Below are positions 39,124-48,213 of a stretch of DNA of 54,896 nucleotides, piece by piece. Numbering within the stretch: the stretch's first letter is position 1; each line of letters opens with the position of its first letter. The notes under the pieces were generated by a model. The model worked only from the letters and a program-made list of their open reading frames with translations. It was not told the DNA's origin and made no database searches. The DNA comes from Desulfuromonadaceae bacterium. Lineage in GTDB: Bacteria; Desulfobacterota; Desulfuromonadia; Geobacterales; Pseudopelobacteraceae. The stretch spans positions 1 through 54,896 of the forward strand of contig JAQTXD010000015.1 in NCBI GenBank assembly GCA_028688955.1, read 5' to 3'. Made by a program: the position numbers and the translations under genes.

Positions 39124-40077
39124 ATGAAACATGCCTTCAGAATTTTCCTGTTCCTTTTTTTCTTTGTAGTCATATACGTGTTTACCCTGATGTTCTTTTC
39201 AAAGTTTCAGATAAATGATAAATCATTGCTGCAGTCAATTTCGAATTATAATGTTCGCGCCGGGGTGGGGGGACAAACCTTAAGAAGATTTAGAGAAATA
39301 AATGAGGTAAATAATGTTGACATTTTATTTATTGGCTCATCACATACCTATCGTGGCTTTGATCCGCGTATTTTTGCGTCATACGGGTATACTTCATATA
39401 ATATGGGGTCTTCAGCTCAAACACCTTTAAATACGTATTTTCTGCTGAAGAGATATTTGAAACAAATAAATCCTAAACTAGTAGTTTTTGAGATTTACCC
39501 ACTTCTCCTTTCAAAGGATGGGCTTGAAAGTTATTTTGATTTAGTGACTAATATCCCAATTAGTTACAATATTTTAGAAATGGCATTTGCCGTAAAGAAT
39601 CCACATGCATTACACATTTTAGTCAAAAACCAACTGGACCAGTTGAAGGCACCTTTAAGCAGTATCAATCAGAATGAAGTTGAAAATGAAATATATATTT
39701 CCGGTGGATACTGTGAAACAAAATTTACGCAAAATAGGGGACTTACTAATATTCTAACCAAAGGTAAAGGTTCCGTAAAACCATCTGAAAAACAGATTGA
39801 ATATGTTCGTAAAATAATAAAGTTTGTAAAAGAAAAGTGCGGTTCGAATATTATTATTGTCACACAGCCTTTACCACATGAATATGTAGAAGCGACTAAC
39901 AATTATTTCGAAATTACTGAAAAAATTGCAGAAATTGCAAATGAGCGAGAAGTCAAATATATAGACTACAATAAGATTGTAAAGTTCAATTCTATGACTG
40001 ACTTTTTTGATAATGATCACTTAACTTCTTCTGGAGTAAAAAAGTTCAATATGCTTCTATTACACGATTTGAAATGA
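39124..40077 (+). CDS. Membrane-anchored SGNH/DltD-like protein, copy 1
   Basis: 317 residues. One N-terminal helix (about 5-26) anchors a periplasmic domain. The SGNH pattern is visible: GSSH at 71-74 (nucleophile Ser in DILFIGSSHTYRGFD), a conserved YNMGSSAQTP block, and the terminal DNDHLTSSG with Asp296 and His299 as likely catalytic pair. Such proteins complete O-acylation of polysaccharides after an MBOAT (DltD, AlgJ/AlgX). Pairing with the MBOAT just upstream supports this. Low GC. A GGAG lies about 10 nt before the ATG. Confidence 0.8.
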   Translation: MKHAFRIFLFLFFFVVIYVFTLMFFSKFQINDKSLLQSISNYNVRAGVGGQTLRRFREINEVNNVDILFIGSSHTYRGFDPRIFASYGYTSYNMGSSAQTPLNTYFLLKRYLKQINPKLVVFEIYPLLLSKDGLESYFDLVTNIPISYNILEMAFAVKNPHALHILVKNQLDQLKAPLSSINQNEVENEIYISGGYCETKFTQNRGLTNILTKGKGSVKPSEKQIEYVRKIIKFVKEKCGSNIIIVTQPLPHEYVEATNNYFEITEKIAEIANEREVKYIDYNKIVKFNSMTDFFDNDHLTSSGVKKFNMLLLHDLK

Positions 40078-40325
40078 AGTCGTATTGAAACTTCGGCAAT
40101 GCATTCAATTGTTAAGTCTGCTGGCATATTAAGTCGGGTATTCTTATGATGATTTCAATTGATTTGCTTTTACCAAATTGTGTCGTAGGGTTAAGTACTG
40201 AGGTTGCTTTTTGGTATAGAAGTTGACACATTGAGATGAACTGAAACACATTGAAAAATAGAGTGTAAATTTGTGCAAGAATGGATTGTTGTGGTTGAAA
40301 TTAATTGTACGGGTATTAATTCATA
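40078..40325 (+). other. AT-rich leader between the two MBOAT-SGNH pairs
   Basis: 248 bases, the longest gap inside the EPS gene set after 13.2 kb. It has a perfect -35-like TTGACA (40223-40228), but only ACACAT at the expected -10 distance. A 9-base direct repeat is listed separately. It may hold an activator-dependent promoter for the second acylation pair. No coding potential seen. Confidence 0.35.
40226..40254 (+). repeat. Direct repeat ACACATTGA, 20-nt period
   Basis: ACACATTGA occurs at 40226-40234 and again at 40246-40254, exactly 20 bases apart (two helical turns), about 75-100 bases before the second MBOAT gene. The spacing suits a dimeric or tandem-binding regulator, but chance cannot be excluded in AT-rich sequence. 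Confidence 0.35.
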
Positions 40326-41816
40326 ATGGATTTTAGTTCACAACATTTTTTATTTATATTTCTGCCGTTGGTCTATGTCTTATATTGTGTGGTTTGCATC
40401 AGGATGCGTAACGCAGTCCTTTTATTGGCAAGCTTCTATTTCTACTCAATCGGAAATATTCTCTACTTAATTTTCTTCATTGTTTTTCTTATTTTGAACT
40501 ATTATTTCGGGAGTTTTATAGATAAGAATGCTGCGCCTGCAACACGATTAAAAGTAACGTTTGTTTCTGTGACTGTAAATCTGATAATCCTCTTTATTTT
40601 CAAATATCTCGGATTCTTTCTTGGAATATTAAACTCCTTACTTGTAAGCTTTAACGTCATTCCTCTCTCAACACCTCAAATTCCGATTCCTCTCGGGCTG
40701 TCCTTTTTAGTTTTTCAGGCAATAGCATATCAAATTGATATCTACCGACAGGAGATTGAACCTGAGTGTAACGTACTAAAGTTTTCGCTGGCATTTGCAC
40801 TCTTCCCGAAATTAGTCGCGGGGCCAATCGTTCGTATGGATCAGATCGAGGTGACCCTTGAACAGCCGTCCATAACAATGGAGGATTTTATTGAAGGATT
40901 TAAACGTGTTGTTATAGGACTCGGTAAAAAACTGATACTTGCCGATACGTTAGCAAAAACTGCGGACCAGATATTTGCCATCCCTCCACACGATCTGACT
41001 ACTCCTGTTGCATGGCTTGGAATTGTCTGTTACACGCTGCAGCTCTATTTTGATTTTTCAGGTTATACCGACATGGCAATTGGTTTGGGGAGGCTTTTTG
41101 GTTATACGCTTCCTGAAAACTTTAATTACCCATACGCAGCAAAGTCACTAACTGAATTCTGGCGCCGTTGGCATATTTCGCTTTCAACCTGGTTCAGAGA
41201 CTATCTCTACATCCCTCTTTCATATGCACTAATGACTGATAAAGTTAGACAAAAAATTGTCGAGGGAAAATACAAAACTAACTATCGGGCTCTGTATAGT
41301 ATTGTAGTGGTCTTTACACTATGCGGTCTTTGGCACGGTGCAAACTGGAATTTTGTAATTTGGGGAATGTTGCATGGGGTTATTCTGGCTTTAGAAAGCT
41401 GGAAATTTGGTAAAATACTGAAAAAATGTTGGACACCACTAAGCCATATTTATCTGGTTTTGATTGTCATGCTCTGCTGGGTATTCTTCAGGATCCCAAT
41501 ATTTATAGATGCGGTTCATTTTGTTCAGACACTTACAGGGTTAGGTTCAGCAGGTACTGGTTTAAGTCAGTTGAGAGAATACGCAACTATCGAATTGCTA
41601 TTAGTTCTGAGTATGGCACTATGTGGTACTTTACCTGTCATTACAATTTTAAAAAACTTGCTAGAACAAATTTTACCAAAGAAATTATTTGAGGGGACTT
41701 TAGGGCGGCAACTTATTTTATGTGCGGAAGCAATCTTTCTTGCATTTATTTTCCTTACGTCGATGCAAGCAGTCATAGGATCTGTTTCTAAGCCGTTTAT
41801 TTATGCCCAATTTTAA
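40326..41816 (+). CDS. MBOAT O-acyltransferase (AlgI/DltB-like), copy 2
   Basis: 496 residues, polytopic. Signatures parallel copy 1: IPIPLGLSFLVFQAIAYQID, KLVAGPIVRMDQIEVTLEQP, YFDFSGYTDMAIGLGRLFGY, EFWRRWHISLSTWFRDYLYI and catalytic His337 in CGLWHGANWNFVIWG. The WFRDYLYIPL form resembles AlgI-type alginate O-acetyltransferases more than copy 1 (WILDYIFKPL), so the two copies may use different donors or acceptors. No ribosome site is obvious before the ATG. It is followed after 7 bases by a second SGNH-like gene. Confidence 0.92.
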   Translation: MDFSSQHFLFIFLPLVYVLYCVVCIRMRNAVLLLASFYFYSIGNILYLIFFIVFLILNYYFGSFIDKNAAPATRLKVTFVSVTVNLIILFIFKYLGFFLGILNSLLVSFNVIPLSTPQIPIPLGLSFLVFQAIAYQIDIYRQEIEPECNVLKFSLAFALFPKLVAGPIVRMDQIEVTLEQPSITMEDFIEGFKRVVIGLGKKLILADTLAKTADQIFAIPPHDLTTPVAWLGIVCYTLQLYFDFSGYTDMAIGLGRLFGYTLPENFNYPYAAKSLTEFWRRWHISLSTWFRDYLYIPLSYALMTDKVRQKIVEGKYKTNYRALYSIVVVFTLCGLWHGANWNFVIWGMLHGVILALESWKFGKILKKCWTPLSHIYLVLIVMLCWVFFRIPIFIDAVHFVQTLTGLGSAGTGLSQLREYATIELLLVLSMALCGTLPVITILKNLLEQILPKKLFEGTLGRQLILCAEAIFLAFIFLTSMQAVIGSVSKPFIYAQF

Positions 41817-41823
41817 TAACTAA

Positions 41824-42855
41824 ATGAATACTAATAAGACCATAGCATTTTTATTAAGCTTTATCGTCGGCCTTGTAATTTTCTCATGGTTTCGGGTTGT
41901 TGCGCAGGATTATGCAATTATGCCTGAACGGACAATGTGGTTGGCAAAGGCAAAGATGATTGACTCCTATAAATACCGGGATGGCGATGTCGTCATTATT
42001 GGGTCTTCACGTGCGATGGCTTTAAACCCCGAATTTATTCAGAGTCGATTTGGCACCAGTGCGATTAATTTTTCAGTAGGTGGTGCAACTACTCCCTCGA
42101 CATACTTTTTTATTAAACGGATTCTTGCAAATAATCCAGGCATCAAAAAGGTTTACCTGGAGTTCGCGCCGATCAATATGTCAAGTAAAGACACCGGTTT
42201 GAGCGCTTCACTTGGTGAGAATTTCATACGTTATGTGGCTACCAAAGAAGAGGTCGAAGAACTAGAATTAGATTTACCGGGCGCATTAGAGCTGTATCGG
42301 TCTATACATATGTTCCCATTTAGTAAGTATATAAACATGAAGGATCTTTCTCTACTGGAGAGTATTGTAATACGGTGGAGAACCGGAAAAAGTAATGAAG
42401 CGGAGCGACGACAGATAATCGACCGCAAGGGGTTTCTACTCTATCCAAGTCTTAATAGCGACAATGAAAGCCAGAACAGCCTTTTTGATAAGAGAGCAAA
42501 CGAGTATTACGCTAAAATCGATAAGCTTACTGAAAAATTGCCATCTGTCACAGCGGTATATCTGCGCAAAATGTTGACATTGCTGAATAGTCGAAAAGTG
42601 GAATACGTTATTTTCTTTTCTCCGGTCCCACACGTTGGTTCTCTTTACAAACACCTGGCTTTCGGTGAAACATTTGAACTTTTTAAACAGTATTCTTCTC
42701 ACATCAACGATCGCATTCTCATATACGACAACAAGTATTTCTCAGAACCGAGTCATGTCAATAAAAATGGCAGCGATTTGTTCACCGGTTTTTTTTATGA
42801 ATGTATTGTGAACAACGTGTGTAACCATCCAAACACCCTGCGATTATTTAAGTGA
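41824..42855 (+). CDS. Membrane-anchored SGNH-like protein, copy 2
   Basis: 343 residues with an N-terminal helix (about 7-24). GSSR at 60-63 in VVIIGSSRAMALNPE matches the nucleophile block, and FSVGGATTPSTYFFIKRIL matches the Gly block. The late motif reads EPSH (Glu308, His311) where catalytic SGNH enzymes have Asp-x-x-His, so the base-acid pair is altered. It pairs with the second MBOAT in the same way as the first pair, and should be its periplasmic partner for EPS O-acylation. Ordinary sequence identity to copy 1 looks low. Confidence 0.75.
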   Translation: MNTNKTIAFLLSFIVGLVIFSWFRVVAQDYAIMPERTMWLAKAKMIDSYKYRDGDVVIIGSSRAMALNPEFIQSRFGTSAINFSVGGATTPSTYFFIKRILANNPGIKKVYLEFAPINMSSKDTGLSASLGENFIRYVATKEEVEELELDLPGALELYRSIHMFPFSKYINMKDLSLLESIVIRWRTGKSNEAERRQIIDRKGFLLYPSLNSDNESQNSLFDKRANEYYAKIDKLTEKLPSVTAVYLRKMLTLLNSRKVEYVIFFSPVPHVGSLYKHLAFGETFELFKQYSSHINDRILIYDNKYFSEPSHVNKNGSDLFTGFFYECIVNNVCNHPNTLRLFK

Positions 42856-42859
42856 GTGT

Positions 42860-44359
42860 ATGATTAAAAAATTGTTTAATAACGCGTTTTCTAATTACGC
42901 GAGCATGATCATTTCTATGGTTATTGCTTTTGTTATGTCACCGGTGCTTGTTCATAAACTTGGTGATACGTCTTACGGCATTTGGGCATTGGTAATGTCG
43001 ATTACCGGTTATTTCTCACTACTTGATCTCGGCATGAATCGCGCCATTGTCCGTTTTGTATCCATGTATGAGGCGAAAAACGAAAAGGAAGAGTTAAACC
43101 ATTTTTTTAACACAACACTGGTTCTTTATTCCTTGCTCGGATTGCTGACTGTCATTTTTACCCTCGGTATTGCCTTTTTTCTTGAAAATTTTGTTGACTT
43201 GAAAGGGTATGTCTTTCTAGCCAAAGTAGTCGTAATTATTGTCGGGATAGACTTTGCGTTTACCTTTCCTTTTGGTGTCATGTACGCGGTATTGATTGGT
43301 AGACAGGAACATACCATAGCAAACAGAATTAATATTAGTAACACCGTAGTCAGAAATATTGTGCTCTATGGAGCGCTGTTCTATTATCCGAGTTTGGTAT
43401 GTGTGACAATTGTACATGTTACATTCAACATGACAAAAAATATCAGAATATACATGCAAGTACGCAGATCCTGCCCACACATTGTGTTCAGTCGGCGATA
43501 CTTCGACAAGAGTCGGATTTCTTCTATATTCAGTTATAGTATTCACAGTTTTGTAGTATCCGTGTCATCACGGGTTATAAATTTTACGGATGAAATTGTG
43601 GTCGCCACTTTTCTGAAAGTCGCAGATGTAACTTATTATTCTATTGCCACCAATCTAATTACTTATTTTGAAAAATTAGTCTGGTCCGGTGCAAGTGTAT
43701 TCGTCCCATATATTAGTCAGTTGGATGCCCAGAATGATCAAGACCAAGTAAAAAGAAGTTTTTTTTGCGGGTCAAAATACACACTATTACTGTCACTTTA
43801 TATCTTTGCTGGTATTTATCTGATTGGCGGAGATTTTGTCAGCGTTTGGATGGGACAGAAGTATGGTGTGGTGGTGAAACCTATACTTTTTATACTTGCC
43901 TTAGCTAAAGTGATTTCCTTATCTCAGTCCATGTCGGTTGCCAGATTCTTTGGTACTAGCAAACATCAGCTACTTAGTAAGCTCAACCTGTTGGAAGCTG
44001 TGTGTAATTTGATTTTAAGTATCACTCTTGTTCAAAAGTACGGAATGATTGGTGTTGCATACGGGACACTTATTCCCGCCGTTTTGTGTAATGGACTGTT
44101 ATTGCCATTGATAACTTTTAAAGAATTTAAAGTATCGTATTTTGATTTTATTATAAAAAGTATCATGAGACCGTTAGCCGTATTTGGATTAACGGTATAT
44201 GGAATGCTTCAAATTGGAGGACATGCTGGAAGCTACATAACACTTGTTTTTCAGGCTGGCATAATTACCACGGTTTTTCTTGTTTTGAGTATAGTATTGG
44301 TTGTCGATTCAGAGGAACGTTCATATATTTTTGCGAAGCTAGGATTACGTGATGAATAA
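42860..44359 (+). CDS. Polysaccharide flippase (Wzx-like, MOP superfamily)
   Basis: 499 residues with some twelve or more hydrophobic helices over the whole length. The N-terminus, MVIAFVMSPVLVHKLGDTSY followed by GIWALVMSITGYFSLLDLG, is the standard start of O-antigen/EPS flippases. It should move lipid-linked repeat units across the inner membrane for polymerisation. Ends 8 bases inside the following GT4 gene. Together with the ligase/polymerase-like protein at 34358 it implies a Wzx/Wzy-dependent route. Low GC. Confidence 0.92.
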   Translation: MIKKLFNNAFSNYASMIISMVIAFVMSPVLVHKLGDTSYGIWALVMSITGYFSLLDLGMNRAIVRFVSMYEAKNEKEELNHFFNTTLVLYSLLGLLTVIFTLGIAFFLENFVDLKGYVFLAKVVVIIVGIDFAFTFPFGVMYAVLIGRQEHTIANRINISNTVVRNIVLYGALFYYPSLVCVTIVHVTFNMTKNIRIYMQVRRSCPHIVFSRRYFDKSRISSIFSYSIHSFVVSVSSRVINFTDEIVVATFLKVADVTYYSIATNLITYFEKLVWSGASVFVPYISQLDAQNDQDQVKRSFFCGSKYTLLLSLYIFAGIYLIGGDFVSVWMGQKYGVVVKPILFILALAKVISLSQSMSVARFFGTSKHQLLSKLNLLEAVCNLILSITLVQKYGMIGVAYGTLIPAVLCNGLLLPLITFKEFKVSYFDFIIKSIMRPLAVFGLTVYGMLQIGGHAGSYITLVFQAGIITTVFLVLSIVLVVDSEERSYIFAKLGLRDE

Positions 44360-45506
44360 AACTAAAATGGCAATAATTCGACCCATAGGAATTCCAATTT
44401 CGCAAAGTTTTTATAACAGTCAGGAAATTGGGTTGGCCCGAGGGCTTTCCAAATGCGGAATTAGTGTCGACGTTTTTGTTGCAGGACGAGGTCACGAGGT
44501 GGTCTGCCAGGATATTGGGTCTGATGGTATCGGCTCAGTCCGGCTTTTTGAAGTCCCATTTTATAAAATTCCGTTGATTGATCAAGCGTACTATCCAAAA
44601 CTCATTAGTCTATTGAAGGATGGAAATTATAACTTTATTCAAGTGAATGAGGAAAACGAGATAACCTCATTTTTGGTTGCTAATTATGCAAAAAAACAAA
44701 ATATTCCGGTTGTGGTTTATCAGGGTATGTACGAACAGCTTACGGGGCGCATATATGCTGCATATCAGAAATTTTACGATACATTCATGCTCCCGTTTTT
44801 CAGAAATAATATCGCGCTTGCGTTAGTTAAAACAAGTCGGGCTGGTAAGCATCTTGAGAAAAAAAAATTTAAACAAATAAAAGTTCTCCCTGTTGGTTTA
44901 GACGCAACGCCTTTTACAAGCCCGAAAGATAGAAACTGGCGGACAGAATTTGACATTGCCGAAGAAAGTAATATTCTTTTATATGTAGGTGTCTTTGAAA
45001 AGCGTAGAAATGTTGATTTTATGGTAAACCTCGCAAAGAGCTTGATCGATGAGAATGTCACGCTAGTAATGGCAGGATTAGGGCCAGAGCATACTAGGAT
45101 TGCCGATCGTGTCCGTGATGAGCAGATATCGAATGTACGATTATTAGGGGCAGTATCTCAGGAAGGAATTCCAAGTCTTTACAAATCCTGCGATGTTTTC
45201 TTATTGCCCAGTGACTATGAAATCTATGGAATGGTTGTAATCGAAGCTATGTATTTCGGTTCGCCTGTTATTTCCACAAGAACAGCTGGTCCAGAGGACA
45301 TTATTGAAAATGGTAGTAATGGTGTGCTTTTGGGTAATCTTGATCTAGAGGAATGGAGTAAGGCAGTATTAGATCTTTTGAAGCATAAAGATCGTCTTAA
45401 GCTAATGAGTGAAGCAGCTGGAAATAAAATCAATAATTATTTGTTATGGGACGTAATTGCTAAATACTATAGCGAGAATGTTGTTAATCCGCTTGTTAAG
45501 CAATAA
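44352..45506 (+). CDS. Family 4 glycosyltransferase
   Basis: 384 residues from ATG 44352, with AGGA about 7 nt upstream; a GTG directly before it could also be used. GT-B fold with NSQEIGLARGLSKCGISVDV at the N-terminal face, the donor domain ILLYVGVFEKRRNVDFMVNL, MAGLGPEHTRIADR and the E-x7-E motif within DYEIYGMVVIEAMYFGSPVI. Retaining cytoplasmic transferase for the EPS repeat; donor sugar unknown. Overlaps the flippase gene by 8 bases. AT-rich. Confidence 0.92.
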   Translation: MNKTKMAIIRPIGIPISQSFYNSQEIGLARGLSKCGISVDVFVAGRGHEVVCQDIGSDGIGSVRLFEVPFYKIPLIDQAYYPKLISLLKDGNYNFIQVNEENEITSFLVANYAKKQNIPVVVYQGMYEQLTGRIYAAYQKFYDTFMLPFFRNNIALALVKTSRAGKHLEKKKFKQIKVLPVGLDATPFTSPKDRNWRTEFDIAEESNILLYVGVFEKRRNVDFMVNLAKSLIDENVTLVMAGLGPEHTRIADRVRDEQISNVRLLGAVSQEGIPSLYKSCDVFLLPSDYEIYGMVVIEAMYFGSPVISTRTAGPEDIIENGSNGVLLGNLDLEEWSKAVLDLLKHKDRLKLMSEAAGNKINNYLLWDVIAKYYSENVVNPLVKQ

Positions 45507-45527
45507 CAATTTAAGGATTAACTTAAT

Positions 45528-46439
45528 ATGAATATTTCCATAGTAATTCCTGCAAAGAATGAAGAAGATAATATTTCGCAGTGTTTAAAAGCTTTAAAAA
45601 GTCAAATATCTGAATTTAATGAAATTATTGTTGTAGACAACGGGTCAACTGATAATACGGTTAGTATTGCGAAATTATATACTGATAAAGTTTATGTTAA
45701 ACCAAAGTTTTCTCTGTCTGAATTGAGGAATTATGGAGCGAGGAAATCGTCCGGTAAAGTTATCGCCTTTCTGGATGCAGACTGTATTGTAAGTGAAAAG
45801 TGGATTTGTCAAATACAGAAAACTCTTGAAGATGTTGAAATTGGTTGTACTGGCTCAACTCCGGTGGCACCTCAAAATGGTTCTTGGGTAGAAGCCGTTT
45901 GGTCGAGTTTCCGTACACGACGAAAAAGGAAGTGCTATACATCATGGATTAATTCTTCAAATTTTATTGTAAGAAGAGATTATTTTTTTTGCGTAGGTGG
46001 ATTTAATGACGAAGTTAAGACATGTGAAGATGTTGATATCTGCATGAGACTTAACAAAATATGTAAAATTCTTTTCGATCCCTCAATAAATGTCGTCCAT
46101 TTAGGAGAACCTAAAACAGTTAAACAATTTTTACTTAAGGAGATTTGGAGGGGGAAAGGCACTGTAAGTGGCGTTATCAGCCATGGTTTTGTTTTGAGTG
46201 AGTTAAAAAGTTTAATTCTTCCTGTTTATTATTTGTTTTCTGCATTAGGTCTTGTCATCGCGTTGTTTGCTTTTGGGTACAAATATATTTTTGCTTACTT
46301 GGCTTTGTGTCTGTTCCCCGCATTTATCTTTGCCGTTTGGATGACTGCCAATACTAAAAAAATTAATTACTTCTTTGGGTACTTAATTCTATTTCTAGTG
46401 TATGCAAGTGCTCGTACCATCGCACTTTTTGCTAGATAA
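45528..46439 (+). CDS. Family 2 glycosyltransferase, paralogue of the 25-kb GT2
   Basis: 303 residues. GT-A domain with ISIVIPAKNEEDNISQCLKA, IIVVDNGSTDNTV and FLDADC, then TCEDVDICMRLNKI and KEIWRGKGTVSGVISHGF, and C-terminal hydrophobic helices (about 230-300). Domain order and specific blocks match the GT2 at 25096-26055 along the whole length, but the codons are much more AT-rich. It may add the same kind of sugar at a different position. AAGGA lies upstream of the ATG. Last small gene before the secreted beta-helix protein. Confidence 0.9.
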   Translation: MNISIVIPAKNEEDNISQCLKALKSQISEFNEIIVVDNGSTDNTVSIAKLYTDKVYVKPKFSLSELRNYGARKSSGKVIAFLDADCIVSEKWICQIQKTLEDVEIGCTGSTPVAPQNGSWVEAVWSSFRTRRKRKCYTSWINSSNFIVRRDYFFCVGGFNDEVKTCEDVDICMRLNKICKILFDPSINVVHLGEPKTVKQFLLKEIWRGKGTVSGVISHGFVLSELKSLILPVYYLFSALGLVIALFAFGYKYIFAYLALCLFPAFIFAVWMTANTKKINYFFGYLILFLVYASARTIALFAR

Positions 46440-46473
46440 TCAGTTCTCTATATTTGTTCATAAGGAGCTCGCC

Positions 46474-48213
46474 ATGCTGACAAAATATGATTGTGGTAAA
46501 CTACGGCGTTTATTGGTAGTTCTTAAATTGTCAATAGTTATGGCGTTACCTAACTATGCATTGGCTGCACAGCCAGTACTAAATTTTTCTGATATTGAAT
46601 CTGGGCCTAAAACAGGGAATACAGATGGCGTAGGCGGCTTAACCTCAGCTCAACATGGGGCAATAGTCACTGTTTGGGGGAATAATTTAGGCTCAACTCA
46701 AGGGAACTCGAAAATCTACATTGGGGGAGTAGAGGCTGCACATGTTTATTATTGGAAGGACGCAGACGGCACATTCCCTGGTGGGAGCTCTGACCTCAAA
46801 ACTTATCACAAAATGCAGGAAATCGCATTTTCCATACCTTCAGGTGCGCCTGATGGACCAGCAAAAATTACTGTAAAAGTTGATTCGATTGATTCAACCT
46901 CCCTACCATTCACGGTGAGATTAGGGAATATTAGATACGTGAAGACAGGGGGTAATGATAGCGGAATAGGAACTTGGAGTAAGCCTTGGGCATCGTTAGA
47001 ATATGTAGTCTCCGGTGCAGGAGGGGGGCTCACCGCAGGGGACATAATATACTCTGTGGGAGTTGGAACTACAAAACCGCTTACAATTGCAGGTCCACTA
47101 ACTGGTACTTCTCTAAACCCCTTATCATTAATATCGTACCCAAATTCACTAGTTAAATTGACTGGTACCGGAGTAAATGGCTATAGCGTCTATAACACTG
47201 GCAATAACCCAAGTAGTTATTGGAATTTTTCAAAGATTAAAGTCGAGACAACGGGGTCCGCATTTAGCCCTGTGCTAGGTGCCCGTTGGGTGGGATTAGA
47301 AATAACTGGACCAACTGTTTATGCTGGATATTCGGGAGCGATTGGAGGTTCCAATTCTTTGCAAGCTGGAGGTGGAAAAATTTATGGTCTGTATATCCAT
47401 CACTATGGGACTGACAATGGTGTTGCCACTGCAGGTAATTTGGGTACTCAACCGCCAGCAACTGGTACGTGGGATGTTTTCCAGCATCTGTTTTATTTGT
47501 CCGCCCGTAATCCTTCTTTGCAAATTGAAGGTTATGAAATAGCATGGGGACATTTTACTGATAACCCTATTTATCAAGGGATTCATATTTATGATATGGG
47601 TACGTCCATCGGTTGGATCAGCCCTATAAAGATTCATCACAATGTCATAAAAAATCAGCGTGGAAATGCGATAAATGTTGATTTGCCTAGTCTAATTTCT
47701 ACCCCAATTGAGATTCATGACAACTTGTGCATTAGCGATGTCGACGATGTATATAATTCAGCAGCACTTCACGTCGTGGTATATAACCCATCAATCCCGA
47801 TCAAAATCTACAACAATACATTCTATGGCTATAACGTCCAAAATTCGCTTTCAGGCGGGACGATAGACTATCGCAATAATATAGTTTTTGATACTAAGGG
47901 GGTAGCTTATCTAGACGGTAGCCCCGCCTCACAAAGCAGCAATTTGTTTTACAGTTCAAAAAGTAAATTACTAGCAATTCCTGTTTGGAGTAATTCAGAG
48001 TTAAACTTAGATCCTCGTTTTGTTGATACCATGGGCAATGACTTCAGTTTAAAGCCTGACAGTCCAATTAGGTCTTTGGGTGCAGACAGTGTTTTATCAG
48101 TATCGCCAACTGATTTTTGGGGAAAGGTCCGTAAAGCCGGATCCGTGAGTATTGGTGCTTTTGATTACGATACATCACCTAAAAAAATGAATGCAACTAT
48201 AATAACTCCCTAA
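46474..48213 (+). CDS. Secreted right-handed beta-helix protein with N-terminal IPT/TIG-like domain
   Basis: 579 residues from ATG 46474, supported by AAGGAG 7 nt upstream; an in-frame upstream ATG lies inside the GT2 gene. Signal peptide at about 10-31 (cut near ALA-AQP). Residues 50-148 resemble an IPT/TIG domain (GAIVTVWGNNLGSTQGNSKI). From 150 the pattern YVKTGGNDSGIGTWSKPWAS is the entry to a right-handed parallel beta-helix with repeated IxIHHNxI/IEIHDNLC turns. Similar proteins are polysaccharide lyases, epimerases or glycan-binding proteins. No anchor or PEP-CTERM tail is present. In an EPS locus, a role in modifying or cutting the exported polymer is likely but unproven. Confidence 0.75.
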   Translation: MLTKYDCGKLRRLLVVLKLSIVMALPNYALAAQPVLNFSDIESGPKTGNTDGVGGLTSAQHGAIVTVWGNNLGSTQGNSKIYIGGVEAAHVYYWKDADGTFPGGSSDLKTYHKMQEIAFSIPSGAPDGPAKITVKVDSIDSTSLPFTVRLGNIRYVKTGGNDSGIGTWSKPWASLEYVVSGAGGGLTAGDIIYSVGVGTTKPLTIAGPLTGTSLNPLSLISYPNSLVKLTGTGVNGYSVYNTGNNPSSYWNFSKIKVETTGSAFSPVLGARWVGLEITGPTVYAGYSGAIGGSNSLQAGGGKIYGLYIHHYGTDNGVATAGNLGTQPPATGTWDVFQHLFYLSARNPSLQIEGYEIAWGHFTDNPIYQGIHIYDMGTSIGWISPIKIHHNVIKNQRGNAINVDLPSLISTPIEIHDNLCISDVDDVYNSAALHVVVYNPSIPIKIYNNTFYGYNVQNSLSGGTIDYRNNIVFDTKGVAYLDGSPASQSSNLFYSSKSKLLAIPVWSNSELNLDPRFVDTMGNDFSLKPDSPIRSLGADSVLSVSPTDFWGKVRKAGSVSIGAFDYDTSPKKMNATIITP

